A stretch of DNA of 33,635 nt from a virus. The notes beneath the pieces are model-generated. The model ran no database searches, was not told where the DNA came from, and saw nothing but the letters and a program-made list of their open reading frames with translations. The translations under genes and the position numbers were made by a program. The DNA lies in IMG/VR virus record IMGVR_UViG_3300043544_000319, positions 1-33,635 of that record. The stretch is one strand, 5' to 3'. This document shows positions 1 to 7,447 of this stretch, in pieces. Each line of letters starts with the position of its first letter. Position 1 is the first letter of the stretch.

Positions 1-382
1 CGGGGATCTCAAGGCGGTTCCATTCCGTTGCGCCGCCTGTGAGTTGTGGAAAAGTGCCTGTGGCGATTGTCTGCCAGCCTGTGGCGAGCGGTGCGCCGTT
101 ATGGTCGGTGACGCGGGCAAGGATGGTGTAGGTGGTCGCGCCTGCGTTCGCTTCTCGGAAGTAGAACCAGATGAGTTTGCGGTACTGTCCGCACCCATCG
201 AGCGTGGGCAGTTCGGGGTTGCCTGTGGCGCCGAACAGGTCGCGTTCGCCTGTGGGAAAGAGGTTCGTTGTGGCAACAAGCAGCGTGTCGACGAACCGTC
301 TCGTGTCGCGCACGGGCAGCGGCGTCGACGGTGAGACGGTCTCTTTGGTACGCTGGTCATCGCGTGAATACTCTATCGTCAT
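1..382 (-). CDS. Partial hypothetical protein, runs off left edge
   Basis: A minus-strand reading frame opens at ATG 382 and stays open for 127 codons to the window edge, so the C-terminus is missing. I do not recognise the protein. The visible part begins MTIEYSRDDQRTKE and continues with short polar and aromatic stretches such as YRKLIWFYFREANAG and TYTILARVTDHNGAP. These look like alternating beta-strands, as in phage fibre or baseplate accessory proteins, but that is only an impression. The start is supported by a TATAAT box ending 8 nt upstream on the same strand, the same arrangement as at other genes here. It is divergent from the holin gene at 423, with only 40 bp between the two ATGs. 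Confidence 0.6.
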   Translation of the reverse strand, partial: MTIEYSRDDQRTKETVSPSTPLPVRDTRRFVDTLLVATTNLFPTGERDLFGATGNPELPTLDGCGQYRKLIWFYFREANAGATTYTILARVTDHNGAPLATGWQTIATGTFPQLTGGATEWNRLEIP

Positions 383-398
383 GGCGTCAAATTATACG
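383..398 (-). promoter_or_regulatory. Leaderless-type promoter for the 382 minus-strand gene
   Basis: Read on the minus strand: CG, TATAAT (396-391), T, three free bases, CG, two bases, then ATG at 382. It matches the repeated promoter motif of this window. The -10 box lies 14 bp from the -10 box of the opposite-strand holin promoter, so each promoter's upstream region contains the other's -10. Confidence 0.6.
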
Positions 399-408
399 CA
401 GGGGTTGC

Positions 409-422
409 CGTATAATTGGGCG
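409..422 (+). promoter_or_regulatory. Leaderless promoter of the holin gene
   Basis: CG, TATAAT (411-416), T, GGG, CG, then ATG at 423. With standard -10 spacing the transcript would start exactly on the A of the ATG, so the mRNA would have no leader and no ribosome binding site. No TTGACA-like -35 box is visible 16-18 bp upstream. Confidence 0.65.
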
Positions 423-842
423 ATGAACGCGGCACTGGATGGTAGACTCGTCGTGGCGATTGCGTTCGCGACAGCGATGCTGACGCATCCGTTAATCGCG
501 AACCCGATAGTTATCTACGCGACACTTGCGATGATTGATGTCGTTGCGGGGCTCATCTACTTCGGCGCACGCCGTCGACTCCGCAGCCGCTCGTATACCG
601 ACGGCATGTTGCGCAAGTCGATGATCCTGCTCTTTCTCGCCGCGCTCGCATGGCTGGAGAAGTTTGTAGTGCGCATCGAGGGCGTTGCAACCGCGGCGTG
701 CATCTTCTATAGCATTGGTGAACTGCTGAGTATCACCGAGAAGATGGCGCTGCTCGGCGCGCCTGTACCCAAATGGCTGCGCGACCGACTCTCGGAATAC
801 CAAGAATCGCGAGGTGAACGAACCGATGACCGTACTGATTGA
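423..842 (+). CDS. Phage holin (TcdE/Cph1 type)
   Basis: A 139-residue membrane protein that should form the lesion in the cytoplasmic membrane letting the amidase reach the cell wall. Hydrophobic segments lie at about residues 9-26, 27-47, 65-80 and 84-96, followed by a charged tail. The pattern ELLSITEKMALLGAPVP near residues 100-116 matches the signature of the phage_holin_4 (PF05105) family, in which E-x-x-S-I-x-E-N is followed by G-x-P-x-P. I chose ATG 423 over earlier in-frame codons because a TATAAT box ends 6 nt before it and the upstream extension looks non-coding. The end overlaps the amidase start by 17 nt, giving a classic holin-endolysin pair. Confidence 0.85.
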   Translation: MNAALDGRLVVAIAFATAMLTHPLIANPIVIYATLAMIDVVAGLIYFGARRRLRSRSYTDGMLRKSMILLFLAALAWLEKFVVRIEGVATAACIFYSIGELLSITEKMALLGAPVPKWLRDRLSEYQESRGERTDDRTD

Positions 843-1380
843 CCCCGGCCACGGCGGGAAAGACCCTGGCGCGATTGCGACGCTCGACGGCGTCGAATAC
901 CGCGAGGCGAATATCGCCTACGCCTACGCACGCACGCTCAAGCACTACCTCGTTCTGGGCGGACATTCCGCCGACTACACGCGCGGTGAAGATGCTGGGA
1001 AACCCATCCCGATGCGCGTCGCGATGTCGCTGCTCAAGCGGTACGATGCATGTATTAGCATCCACCTCAACGCGGGCGGCGGCACAGGCTGGGAAATCTG
1101 GTACAGAGACGAGGACGACCGACAACTCGCACAGGCGATTACCGCCGCGATCCGCGAGCAACCGCTCCTGTCCAAGCTCCGAGAGCGCGGGCTCAAACAC
1201 GAATCCACATGGCATAAGGGCAAACGCATGGGTATACTCTCCATGCGCTGCCCTGTCGTGCTGATCGAAATCGGGTTCATCGATACACCAGCCGACCTCA
1301 GACTGCTCCTGCAGCGCGAGGTGCGAATCGCCTATGCCAAAGCCATCATCGAAGGCATCGAAGCGTTCAAAGCGACTTGA
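826..1380 (+). CDS. N-acetylmuramoyl-L-alanine amidase (endolysin)
   Basis: A 184-residue zinc amidase of the Amidase_3 family that cuts the bond between muramic acid and L-alanine in peptidoglycan at lysis. The family motifs are in order: LIDPGHGGKDPGA with zinc ligand H9, a second acidic ligand at YREAN (E27 most likely), SIHLNAG with H80, and VLIEIGF with catalytic E148. There is no cell-wall-binding domain and no signal peptide, so export depends on the holin at 423. ATG 826 has GAGGTG nine bases upstream (811-816); an in-frame GTG at 814 would add four residues. The gene overlaps the holin end and the methyltransferase start, so the three are probably co-transcribed. Confidence 0.92.
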   Translation: MTVLIDPGHGGKDPGAIATLDGVEYREANIAYAYARTLKHYLVLGGHSADYTRGEDAGKPIPMRVAMSLLKRYDACISIHLNAGGGTGWEIWYRDEDDRQLAQAITAAIREQPLLSKLRERGLKHESTWHKGKRMGILSMRCPVVLIEIGFIDTPADLRLLLQREVRIAYAKAIIEGIEAFKAT

Positions 1381-2356
1381 ACCGCCGTTCAACTATTTCG
1401 GCGGGAAACGGCTCATCGCTCCCATCGTCTGGGAGCTGATAGGCAACCCGCAGACCTATATCGAGCCGTTCGCGGGCGGGCTCGCCGTGCTGCTCGCGCG
1501 ACCCATGCCTCTCGCCGCGAATGTGCATGAGATCGTCAACGACATCGACGGGACAATCGTCAACATCTGGCGGAGCATCCGACAAGACCCCGAAACGCTC
1601 GCGGTATGGCTCGACCGTCCTTCTGCAGAAGCCGACCTCATCGCAGCGCATAACTACCTCGTCGAGAACAAGGAGCGCATCGAACAGCTCGTTAAGAGCC
1701 ACCCTGACGCGTGCGACCCGCTTGCAGCAGCATACCACCTATACTACCTCAGATACAAGGCTGGCGATACTCGATTGCAGGGAACTCTCCATGCAGCTAA
1801 ACCCCAGCCCCTGGTCAACCGACGCAATTACCAGCTGGTGCTGGTGCGCGATTACGACCTGCGCCGTGCGATCTTTGACAAGCGCGGCGCGGCGCAGCTC
1901 TACGCTATAGCAAGGCGACTACGCTATGTGCGTATCCTCTGCGGTGATTGGTCGCGATGCTTCACAGGCTACTACTGGCGCGGTAGAGAATCGTCGGGCT
2001 CCCAACTCACTGTCGGCGTCTACATGGATCCGCCGTATGCTACCACCGACCGCGCCGATTTGTATATGCACGAATCTCGCGAAGTCGCCTACGAGGCGAT
2101 GGAGTGGTGTCTCCAGCACGCGCACGAGCCGTGGATGCGCATCGTGTTCTCCTCGTATGACGAGTTCCTGAAGCCGCCGTGGTGCGAACGGCTCGCCGCA
2201 GACGGATGGCGCATCATCAACTGGAAAACAGGCGGCGGATATTCGTCATTAAGCAAGCATAAGGTCAATCTCAACCCGATGCGCGAGGTACTCTACATCT
2301 CGCCGAACTGCAGACCGCATCCGCAGGCGGTCTTGCTTGCAGACTTGCTCGGATAG
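1334..2356 (+). CDS. D12-class DNA adenine N6-methyltransferase
   Basis: A 340-residue Dam-like enzyme that transfers a methyl group from S-adenosylmethionine to adenine N6. Motif X/I: FNYFGGK (residues 19-25) and YIEPFAGGLAVLL (42-54). Motif IV: DPPY at 232-235. The order is that of class alpha D12 enzymes (PF02086), and the length is somewhat above the usual 270-300. The substrate sequence cannot be read from the protein; GATC is not obviously avoided in this window. It sits in the lysis block and overlaps the amidase by 47 nt with no visible ribosome binding site. The only usable start is ATG 1334. The likely role is protecting phage DNA from host restriction or marking DNA for packaging. 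Confidence 0.9.
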   Translation: MPKPSSKASKRSKRLEPPFNYFGGKRLIAPIVWELIGNPQTYIEPFAGGLAVLLARPMPLAANVHEIVNDIDGTIVNIWRSIRQDPETLAVWLDRPSAEADLIAAHNYLVENKERIEQLVKSHPDACDPLAAAYHLYYLRYKAGDTRLQGTLHAAKPQPLVNRRNYQLVLVRDYDLRRAIFDKRGAAQLYAIARRLRYVRILCGDWSRCFTGYYWRGRESSGSQLTVGVYMDPPYATTDRADLYMHESREVAYEAMEWCLQHAHEPWMRIVFSSYDEFLKPPWCERLAADGWRIINWKTGGGYSSLSKHKVNLNPMREVLYISPNCRPHPQAVLLADLLG

Positions 2357-2358
2357 AC

Positions 2359-5300
2359 ATGTTCGCGGGTCGCGTCGGCAGCTGGGAGCGACTACAGTAC
2401 CGCGTGCGGATAGAGCCTAACATGCAGGGCACGGACGGCGAGGGTGTTAGCGGCGTGCTGACCGTGCCGTTCGCCCCCAACTTATCCACGCTTGCGGAGT
2501 ACCTCAAGCTCACCCTCGCGCTCTCCGTGAGCGGCACCACCACCTCGCGCATCGCAATTGTGCAACTCGGCTCGCTCACTTGGACGCGCACGGATACGGC
2601 GACCATCACAGCGCACGAGCTGATTGTCGAGTTCTGGGAGCCCCGCTGGTACAACTCGCCGCTCATAGACGGCACGCCCGCGTGGGAATTCAGATGGTCG
2701 GATTTGCGCATCTACATCAACGGCGTCGAGGTCACGCACACGCTTCCCACGACGGGCAGCGTGCGGAACGATACCTACTACGCGCCTGCGGGGCTGCCCA
2801 TGAGCATGGCGCGATTGCACGCTACCGCCACAGCGGGCAGCGGGATTGGCGGCACGGGCGGGCCGTGCCAAGCGTGGGCGTTTACTGCCGAGTCGAGCGT
2901 GCGCGTCGTGGGCGGCTGGCGCATCCGAGTGCATGGCGCAAGCGATTGGACAGCGTATCCCATCCGCGCTATCCGCCAGCCGCTGCTTAGCAACCCGTGC
3001 GGGGAGACGCCTCCAGCGCCCGAACTGGGCGGGAGCGACACTTGGAGCGCGGTCGTATTCGCGGAGCAGCACACATCCGCAAGCAACGCAGCGATTGGGA
3101 ATGTGACCTGTCGTTGCCCGTGCCCTGACCCCAATGGCAACATCGTCACCATATCGCTCCCCGCCTACCGCCAGACCTCCACCACGCGCGAGCGTGCGAC
3201 AAGCCTGTGGATTGTGCCCGAACTGCCGCGCGAGTTCGTGCCCATCGGCGAGAACCTCACGCACGAGTACCTGATGTACCGCGCCAAGTTTCCAGAGGTG
3301 CGTGTCGCGCGGTACGCGAGTGGTGTGCGCACGGAGTATAACTGCGACACGGGCAACACGACGCCGTGCAGCAGCACGCTCAGCGAACCCGTCCTGCTCC
3401 ATCCCCAGCGCGACGAGCTGCTCTATGTGCATGACGGCGGCGCGGGGAACCCACTCAACGAGCCGATGGGTGAGCCGCTGCACTGCCCATACACGCTCGG
3501 CATCACGCTCACCCGCGCCGTGACGCACTATATTTGCCCGTCGGGGCCGACGGAATGTCCCGCATGCCCGCCTGAACACCAGGGCAGCACCGAGCCGTGC
3601 TGCTACACTGTCACCAACAGCACCGTGAATTACACCGAGTCGCACATCACCGAAGTCAACGCGAACTGCCACCCGTACTATCGCCACGACAACCTGCCCG
3701 CCCGCTACTGGAACACGCACGCCGCGCCGATGTGGTCGTACATCTGCTGGATGCAAAACTGGGGATTAGACCGCAACGGGGACGGGGTAGCGGAGCCGAC
3801 GCCTGTGGCTGACTATTGGCGTCCGCATCAGTGCCAGCACATCGAGCATCCCGCGCTGCCAAGCACTATCCGCAGCAGGCGGCGGAGCTACTTACTGCTC
3901 GACGCGCTCGCGCACGCCACATGGAGCGCGTGGATATATGACCTGTTCGGCGTGCCGAGCGGCTGGGTCGGCAGTGTGCGCCCTGCGCTCGTCGATTGGC
4001 TCCCGCCGAGCGAACTGCAGCTCACATCCGACTCCGAACCGCGCTGGAGCGCCACGGGCGCGACGCTGGCGTTTACCGCGCTCGGCGTTTCGGTCACGCC
4101 AACCAGCACCACGCACACGCTGGAGTTTACGCTCGCCGATTGGGGCGCTGAGCCGTACCTGTACCCAGCGGTTGCTGACCGCGTGCGTATCTGGCTGCCT
4201 GACACCGCCTATACCAGCATCGCCATCCAGATCGTGAGCGCGGAGAACGAAACCGTCACGATTGCCACCACGCGCGGCACGCATCCCATCCCGCACGGCA
4301 GCGATACCAAGTACGCAGGCACATGGCGCAGGCAGTACGCCGCGCTTGCAGCGGGCTACTCCGAACTCGGCAGCGACTGGGACGCCGACGGAGTGAGCAA
4401 CGCCACATTCGCAGATGCCAGACGCGCGACGCTCTGGCAACTGCTTGGGGCACGCGCAGGCGCACGGCTGCGCATCACCATCACACAAACCACACCGACG
4501 CCGTATGTGATGGACTACCCCATCTTTTACCGCGACGGCGTCACGGACGCGATTGCCACCGATAACGGAGCGCATACTTACCCGCATGTGCGCGGCGACC
4601 AGACGCTGAACTGGGGGCTGCTCGCGTACCCGATTGCGAGCAACACGCCGAGCGTGCGGCCCACTCACCAGCCCATGACGCTCTACGACGCCGCCGCGCT
4701 CTACCGACAGCTTGAACGCGGAATGGGCGCCAGCGCCACCATCGACATCATCGACCAGATACGGGCGTGGGGGATCGATGATGTCGAGACGGGCGGTCAT
4801 CCCGCAGGCGTGCCGCGTGTCAGGCAGATGTGCCGCGCCGTGATGTTGCCGTACCACCAGCATCTCGCGCTGTGGCTGATTAACGACCTGCGCGAGTGCC
4901 CCGCGCTCCCAACACTGCCGACGCGCCGATTACGACTTACGCCGCTTGGATTTAGCGGCGACTGGGGGCAGTGGTGCTACTTCGTCGCGCCCAGCCGACG
5001 CTACTATCTCCATCCCGACGAGAACGCGCATCTCTGGGAGATTGAGGGCACTACAGAGACACAGCGCACGGCGACCGACCGAACTGTCGGACGCTACCTC
5101 ATCACGCAGCACGACATGTCCGTCGACGGCACGGAGACGATGCAACACTCCACCAAGCAGTGGCGCATCCGTGTCGGCACGCGCACGCTCGCACGCACCA
5201 CGCCCTTCTTCTCGCACGCATGCGTCTCCGCAACCGTACAGACCACGCCATCGCTGGCTATCCCGCTCGTCGTGTCGCAACTGCGCGACCGACTCTACTT

Positions 5301-5793
5301 CGCGCTGCAACCCAACACGCTCGAATTCGTCGCGCTACCCTTGCTCAGGCAGCGCACACCACGCAACACGCCGAGACCGCTCCACGCGCTCGAAACGAAC
5401 GACCGTACCGACCTCCCGCAACTCCTCATCGGATACCAGCACGATACCAGCGTCACGCTCGCTATCCTGCCCGCCGACGGTACAATCACAGAGGTCTGGA
5501 CGATGAGCGGGAAGCGAATCCTCATACAGACTTGGGGCGAGGAGTACGCCATCTACGCATGGATACTCGGACAGGACGACCGCGTGCGCGTGCGAGTCTC
5601 ACGCGACCACGCACGCACATGGACAAACCCAACCGACTGCACGCTCGACGGTAATCCCTTCAACGCCGACGACCTCGGCGACTGCACGCTCGACCGCAGA
5701 CACCGCGTGCTATACCTCACCTACAAACGCAACGCGACCGTCGCTATCGCACGCTCTACTGACGGCATCAACTGGGAGACCTGCCTCACATAG
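2359..5793 (+). CDS. Large putative tail-tip / receptor-binding protein
   Basis: An 1144-residue protein without a recognised family over most of its length. Much of it reads as beta-strand-rich, threonine-rich sequence. A cysteine-rich stretch lies around residues 250-260 and 390-420 (CRCPCPDP, CPACPPEH, PCCYT). The C-terminal 150 residues contain two Asp-box-like patterns, SRDHARTWT near residue 1080 and STDGINWE near 1132, which in sialidase-like beta-propellers mark blade turns. Size, beta content and position before the tail genes suggest a fibre or host-recognition protein, but this is inference. ATG 2359 follows the methyltransferase stop by 2 nt with no clear ribosome binding site, so translational coupling is likely. 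A long perfect hairpin begins at its stop codon. Confidence 0.65.
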   Translation: MFAGRVGSWERLQYRVRIEPNMQGTDGEGVSGVLTVPFAPNLSTLAEYLKLTLALSVSGTTTSRIAIVQLGSLTWTRTDTATITAHELIVEFWEPRWYNSPLIDGTPAWEFRWSDLRIYINGVEVTHTLPTTGSVRNDTYYAPAGLPMSMARLHATATAGSGIGGTGGPCQAWAFTAESSVRVVGGWRIRVHGASDWTAYPIRAIRQPLLSNPCGETPPAPELGGSDTWSAVVFAEQHTSASNAAIGNVTCRCPCPDPNGNIVTISLPAYRQTSTTRERATSLWIVPELPREFVPIGENLTHEYLMYRAKFPEVRVARYASGVRTEYNCDTGNTTPCSSTLSEPVLLHPQRDELLYVHDGGAGNPLNEPMGEPLHCPYTLGITLTRAVTHYICPSGPTECPACPPEHQGSTEPCCYTVTNSTVNYTESHITEVNANCHPYYRHDNLPARYWNTHAAPMWSYICWMQNWGLDRNGDGVAEPTPVADYWRPHQCQHIEHPALPSTIRSRRRSYLLLDALAHATWSAWIYDLFGVPSGWVGSVRPALVDWLPPSELQLTSDSEPRWSATGATLAFTALGVSVTPTSTTHTLEFTLADWGAEPYLYPAVADRVRIWLPDTAYTSIAIQIVSAENETVTIATTRGTHPIPHGSDTKYAGTWRRQYAALAAGYSELGSDWDADGVSNATFADARRATLWQLLGARAGARLRITITQTTPTPYVMDYPIFYRDGVTDAIATDNGAHTYPHVRGDQTLNWGLLAYPIASNTPSVRPTHQPMTLYDAAALYRQLERGMGASATIDIIDQIRAWGIDDVETGGHPAGVPRVRQMCRAVMLPYHQHLALWLINDLRECPALPTLPTRRLRLTPLGFSGDWGQWCYFVAPSRRYYLHPDENAHLWEIEGTTETQRTATDRTVGRYLITQHDMSVDGTETMQHSTKQWRIRVGTRTLARTTPFFSHACVSATVQTTPSLAIPLVVSQLRDRLYFALQPNTLEFVALPLLRQRTPRNTPRPLHALETNDRTDLPQLLIGYQHDTSVTLAILPADGTITEVWTMSGKRILIQTWGEEYAIYAWILGQDDRVRVRVSRDHARTWTNPTDCTLDGNPFNADDLGDCTLDRRHRVLYLTYKRNATVAIARSTDGINWETCLT

Positions 5794-5821
5794 ATAAGGG
5801 TGACAAATTGTCACCCTTATC
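5793..5821 (+). terminator. Perfect 14-bp inverted repeat after the 1144-aa gene
   Basis: GATAAGGGTGACAA (5793-5806) pairs perfectly with 5808-5821 around a single central A. It begins on the last base of the stop codon. No T-tract follows on either strand, so it is not a canonical intrinsic terminator. It could stop or stabilise the long upstream mRNA, or serve as a protein-binding site next to the TATAAT at 5836. Confidence 0.55.
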
Positions 5822-5827
5822 GACTGG

Positions 5828-5847
5828 GCGCAGGGTATAATCTGCGC
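5828..5847 (+). promoter_or_regulatory. TATAAT box framed by an inverted repeat
   Basis: GCGCAG, GG, TATAAT (5836-5841), CTGCGC: a six-base inverted repeat encloses the -10 hexamer. The closest ATG is at 5865, so a transcript from here would have a leader, unlike the leaderless promoters nearby. The symmetry suggests an operator or a hairpin that masks the -10 region. Confidence 0.35.
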
Positions 5848-5898
5848 ACCACAGCTGGTGTCCTATGGGAGGCGTCACGACGCGCGACTCCACTTCCT

Positions 5899-5913
5899 AC
5901 CGTACAATTCTAA
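5899..5913 (+). promoter_or_regulatory. Leaderless-type promoter of the 68-aa gene
   Basis: CG, TACAAT (5901-5906), T, CTAA, CG, then ATG 5914. It is the repeated motif with one extra base in the spacer and a C in the third -10 position. It decides the start of the small gene that follows. Confidence 0.5.
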
Positions 5914-6119
5914 CGATGGCGAACCGCAAGCAAGGACGATGGCTCAGCGGCGACGAACTCGTCGAGGCGCTCAAGCGTGAGCTGGACGGGCGCGAGGTGA
6001 CCGATGAACTCGCGAAACCCCGCACGCCGCAATACACCTTGCGCATCCCGCGCAAGCGTGCTAACCAGCCGAAGCCCGCGAAGAAGCCGAACACCGGCCA
6101 GAAACGACTCGACATATAG
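5914..6119 (+). CDS. Small basic hypothetical protein
   Basis: A 68-residue protein, unrecognised. It has an acidic-amphipathic N-terminal half (DELVEALKRELDG) and a lysine/arginine/proline-rich C-terminal half (RIPRKRANQPKPAKKPN), which could bind nucleic acid or an acidic partner. I placed the start at ATG 5914 because TACAAT ends 7 nt upstream; an in-frame ATG at 5865 would add 17 residues rich in threonine and serine that look untranslated. It lies between the putative tail-tip gene and the tail tube block, so a tail assembly role is possible but unproven. Confidence 0.55.
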
Positions 6120-6147
6120 TCATTCGCTCGCAAAGGCTAACGCGCGG

Positions 6148-6161
6148 CGTATAATTCAGCG
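6148..6161 (+). promoter_or_regulatory. Leaderless promoter of the 117-aa gene
   Basis: CG, TATAAT (6150-6155), T, CAG, CG, then ATG 6162. Spacing predicts transcription starting on the A of the start codon. No -35 box is seen. Confidence 0.65.
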
Positions 6162-6515
6162 ATGGCTACCCGACGCAAGCGCACGGTAAACGAGCCGCAG
6201 GCGACTGCGAACGAACCGCAGACGGCGGTGCAACCTGCAGCGGATGGAATCGTGGCGACGGAGTGCGAGATTGTCGACGGCTACGAGAGCGTGCGACGAC
6301 TCGTCACGCCAAACGGCGTCTACTACGGCATACCCGACCCGCAGGACGGCAACTGTTACCGCTGTCTCCGCGAGGACGAATGGAACGCCTTCCAGCGCAT
6401 CCTCGACGACCTCGCCAGCTTCCTGACCATCTCGCGCGAGCTGGCGTTCCGTTGCCGCGTGACGGATTTCGGCGGTGTTGTCACGGTTCGTCTTGGCGAG
6501 GGAGGTGACGACTAA
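6162..6515 (+). CDS. Hypothetical protein before the tail tube gene
   Basis: A 117-residue soluble protein that I cannot assign. The first 30 residues are repetitive and polar (NEPQATANEPQTAVQP), probably disordered. The rest looks folded, with GVYYGIPDPQDGNCYRCLREDEWNAF and a helix (FQRILDDLASFLTISREL) before short strands. It overlaps the tail tube start by one base (TAATG), and GGAGGTGA inside its last codons serves as the ribosome binding site for that gene, so both are made from one transcript. Position suggests a tail assembly or tail completion factor. It is not followed by the -1 frameshift overlap typical of tail assembly chaperones. Confidence 0.7.
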   Translation: MATRRKRTVNEPQATANEPQTAVQPAADGIVATECEIVDGYESVRRLVTPNGVYYGIPDPQDGNCYRCLREDEWNAFQRILDDLASFLTISRELAFRCRVTDFGGVVTVRLGEGGDD

Positions 6516-7447
6516 TGCCCGTACTCTACATCCCGCACGGTAGACGCGCCGTACTCGGCATCGCGCAGACGCTTGACCCGTCTTCGCCTCCAGCGGATGG
6601 CAACTACACGCCGTATCCGCTCGTTGGCGCAGCGGTCATGCGACGGCGCAACCTCATCGTTCCGCCCATCCACTCGCGCGACTGGGCGTTCCTGTTCAGC
6701 GACGGCGTGCAGTTCGCACAGATTCAGCTGCGCATCCTCTGCATGCGCCACTCGACTGGATTCGGAATCGGGATGGACGCGACGCTCCTCGATTGGATTA
6801 TGGCTCGCAAAGCCGACGGCGACTCCTATGCCGCGTCTATCCGCATCTATGACGGCAACGCGACCTACCAGTTCCACGGCTGCAAGGTGCAGACGGCGCA
6901 GATGACCATCACGAAGGGCGACCTCATCGTCTGGAACATCGTCGCGCAAGCGCCGAACATCGGCGCACAGCTCAGCTCGAACCCGTCCCAGCTTGTCTAT
7001 CCCCAGTTCGCCGAGACGCCGCTCACATGGCGCGATGTGCTGTTCGTCTCGGGCGGCGACATCGACCTCCAGCCCATCTACAGCTTCGAGTTCTCTGTCG
7101 CCAACAATCTCGTGATGAACGCGCCCATCGCCGAAGGCACCGCCAACTTCGGCACGGAGCTGGCGCGATGGGACGGCGGACAGATGCAAGCCTCGGCGAC
7201 CATCACGCTCCAGTATTACCGCGACGACCAGCTCGCCAGTCTCTACAACCCGAACGGGTTCGACTTCGGCGTCCGATTCAGCACGCCGAGCAACCGATTC
7301 ATCCGATTCCCGAAGCTCGTCGCAGAGAACCCCGTCGACCTGCCCGTCAACTACGGCCCGATGTTCAAACAAGTCCAGTGCGTCGCGCTGGGCACGCCCG
7401 TTTCGGGACAGACGGGCACTCCGCCGATATACCATGCGACCTCGTAG
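6515..7447 (+). CDS. Putative tail tube protein
   Basis: A 310-residue protein directly upstream of the tape measure gene, where siphophages usually carry the tail tube protein. Residues about 180-245 (YSFEFSVANNLVMNAP, then a strand rich in small residues ending ASATITLQYY) fit the beta-sandwich pattern of phage tube proteins, in which a central strand carries an asparagine-asparagine turn. Residues 60-150 may form a second copy of the fold, since the protein is about twice the minimal length. A strong ribosome binding site, GGAGGTGA, lies 5-12 nt before ATG 6515, fitting high expression. The next gene starts immediately after its stop. Confidence 0.65.
   Translation: MPVLYIPHGRRAVLGIAQTLDPSSPPADGNYTPYPLVGAAVMRRRNLIVPPIHSRDWAFLFSDGVQFAQIQLRILCMRHSTGFGIGMDATLLDWIMARKADGDSYAASIRIYDGNATYQFHGCKVQTAQMTITKGDLIVWNIVAQAPNIGAQLSSNPSQLVYPQFAETPLTWRDVLFVSGGDIDLQPIYSFEFSVANNLVMNAPIAEGTANFGTELARWDGGQMQASATITLQYYRDDQLASLYNPNGFDFGVRFSTPSNRFIRFPKLVAENPVDLPVNYGPMFKQVQCVALGTPVSGQTGTPPIYHATS

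Noticed and set aside
171-422. N-terminal extension of the holin frame from 171
   Set aside because: It is antisense to the minus-strand gene 1-382 and contains the holin promoter; the family match starts after 423.
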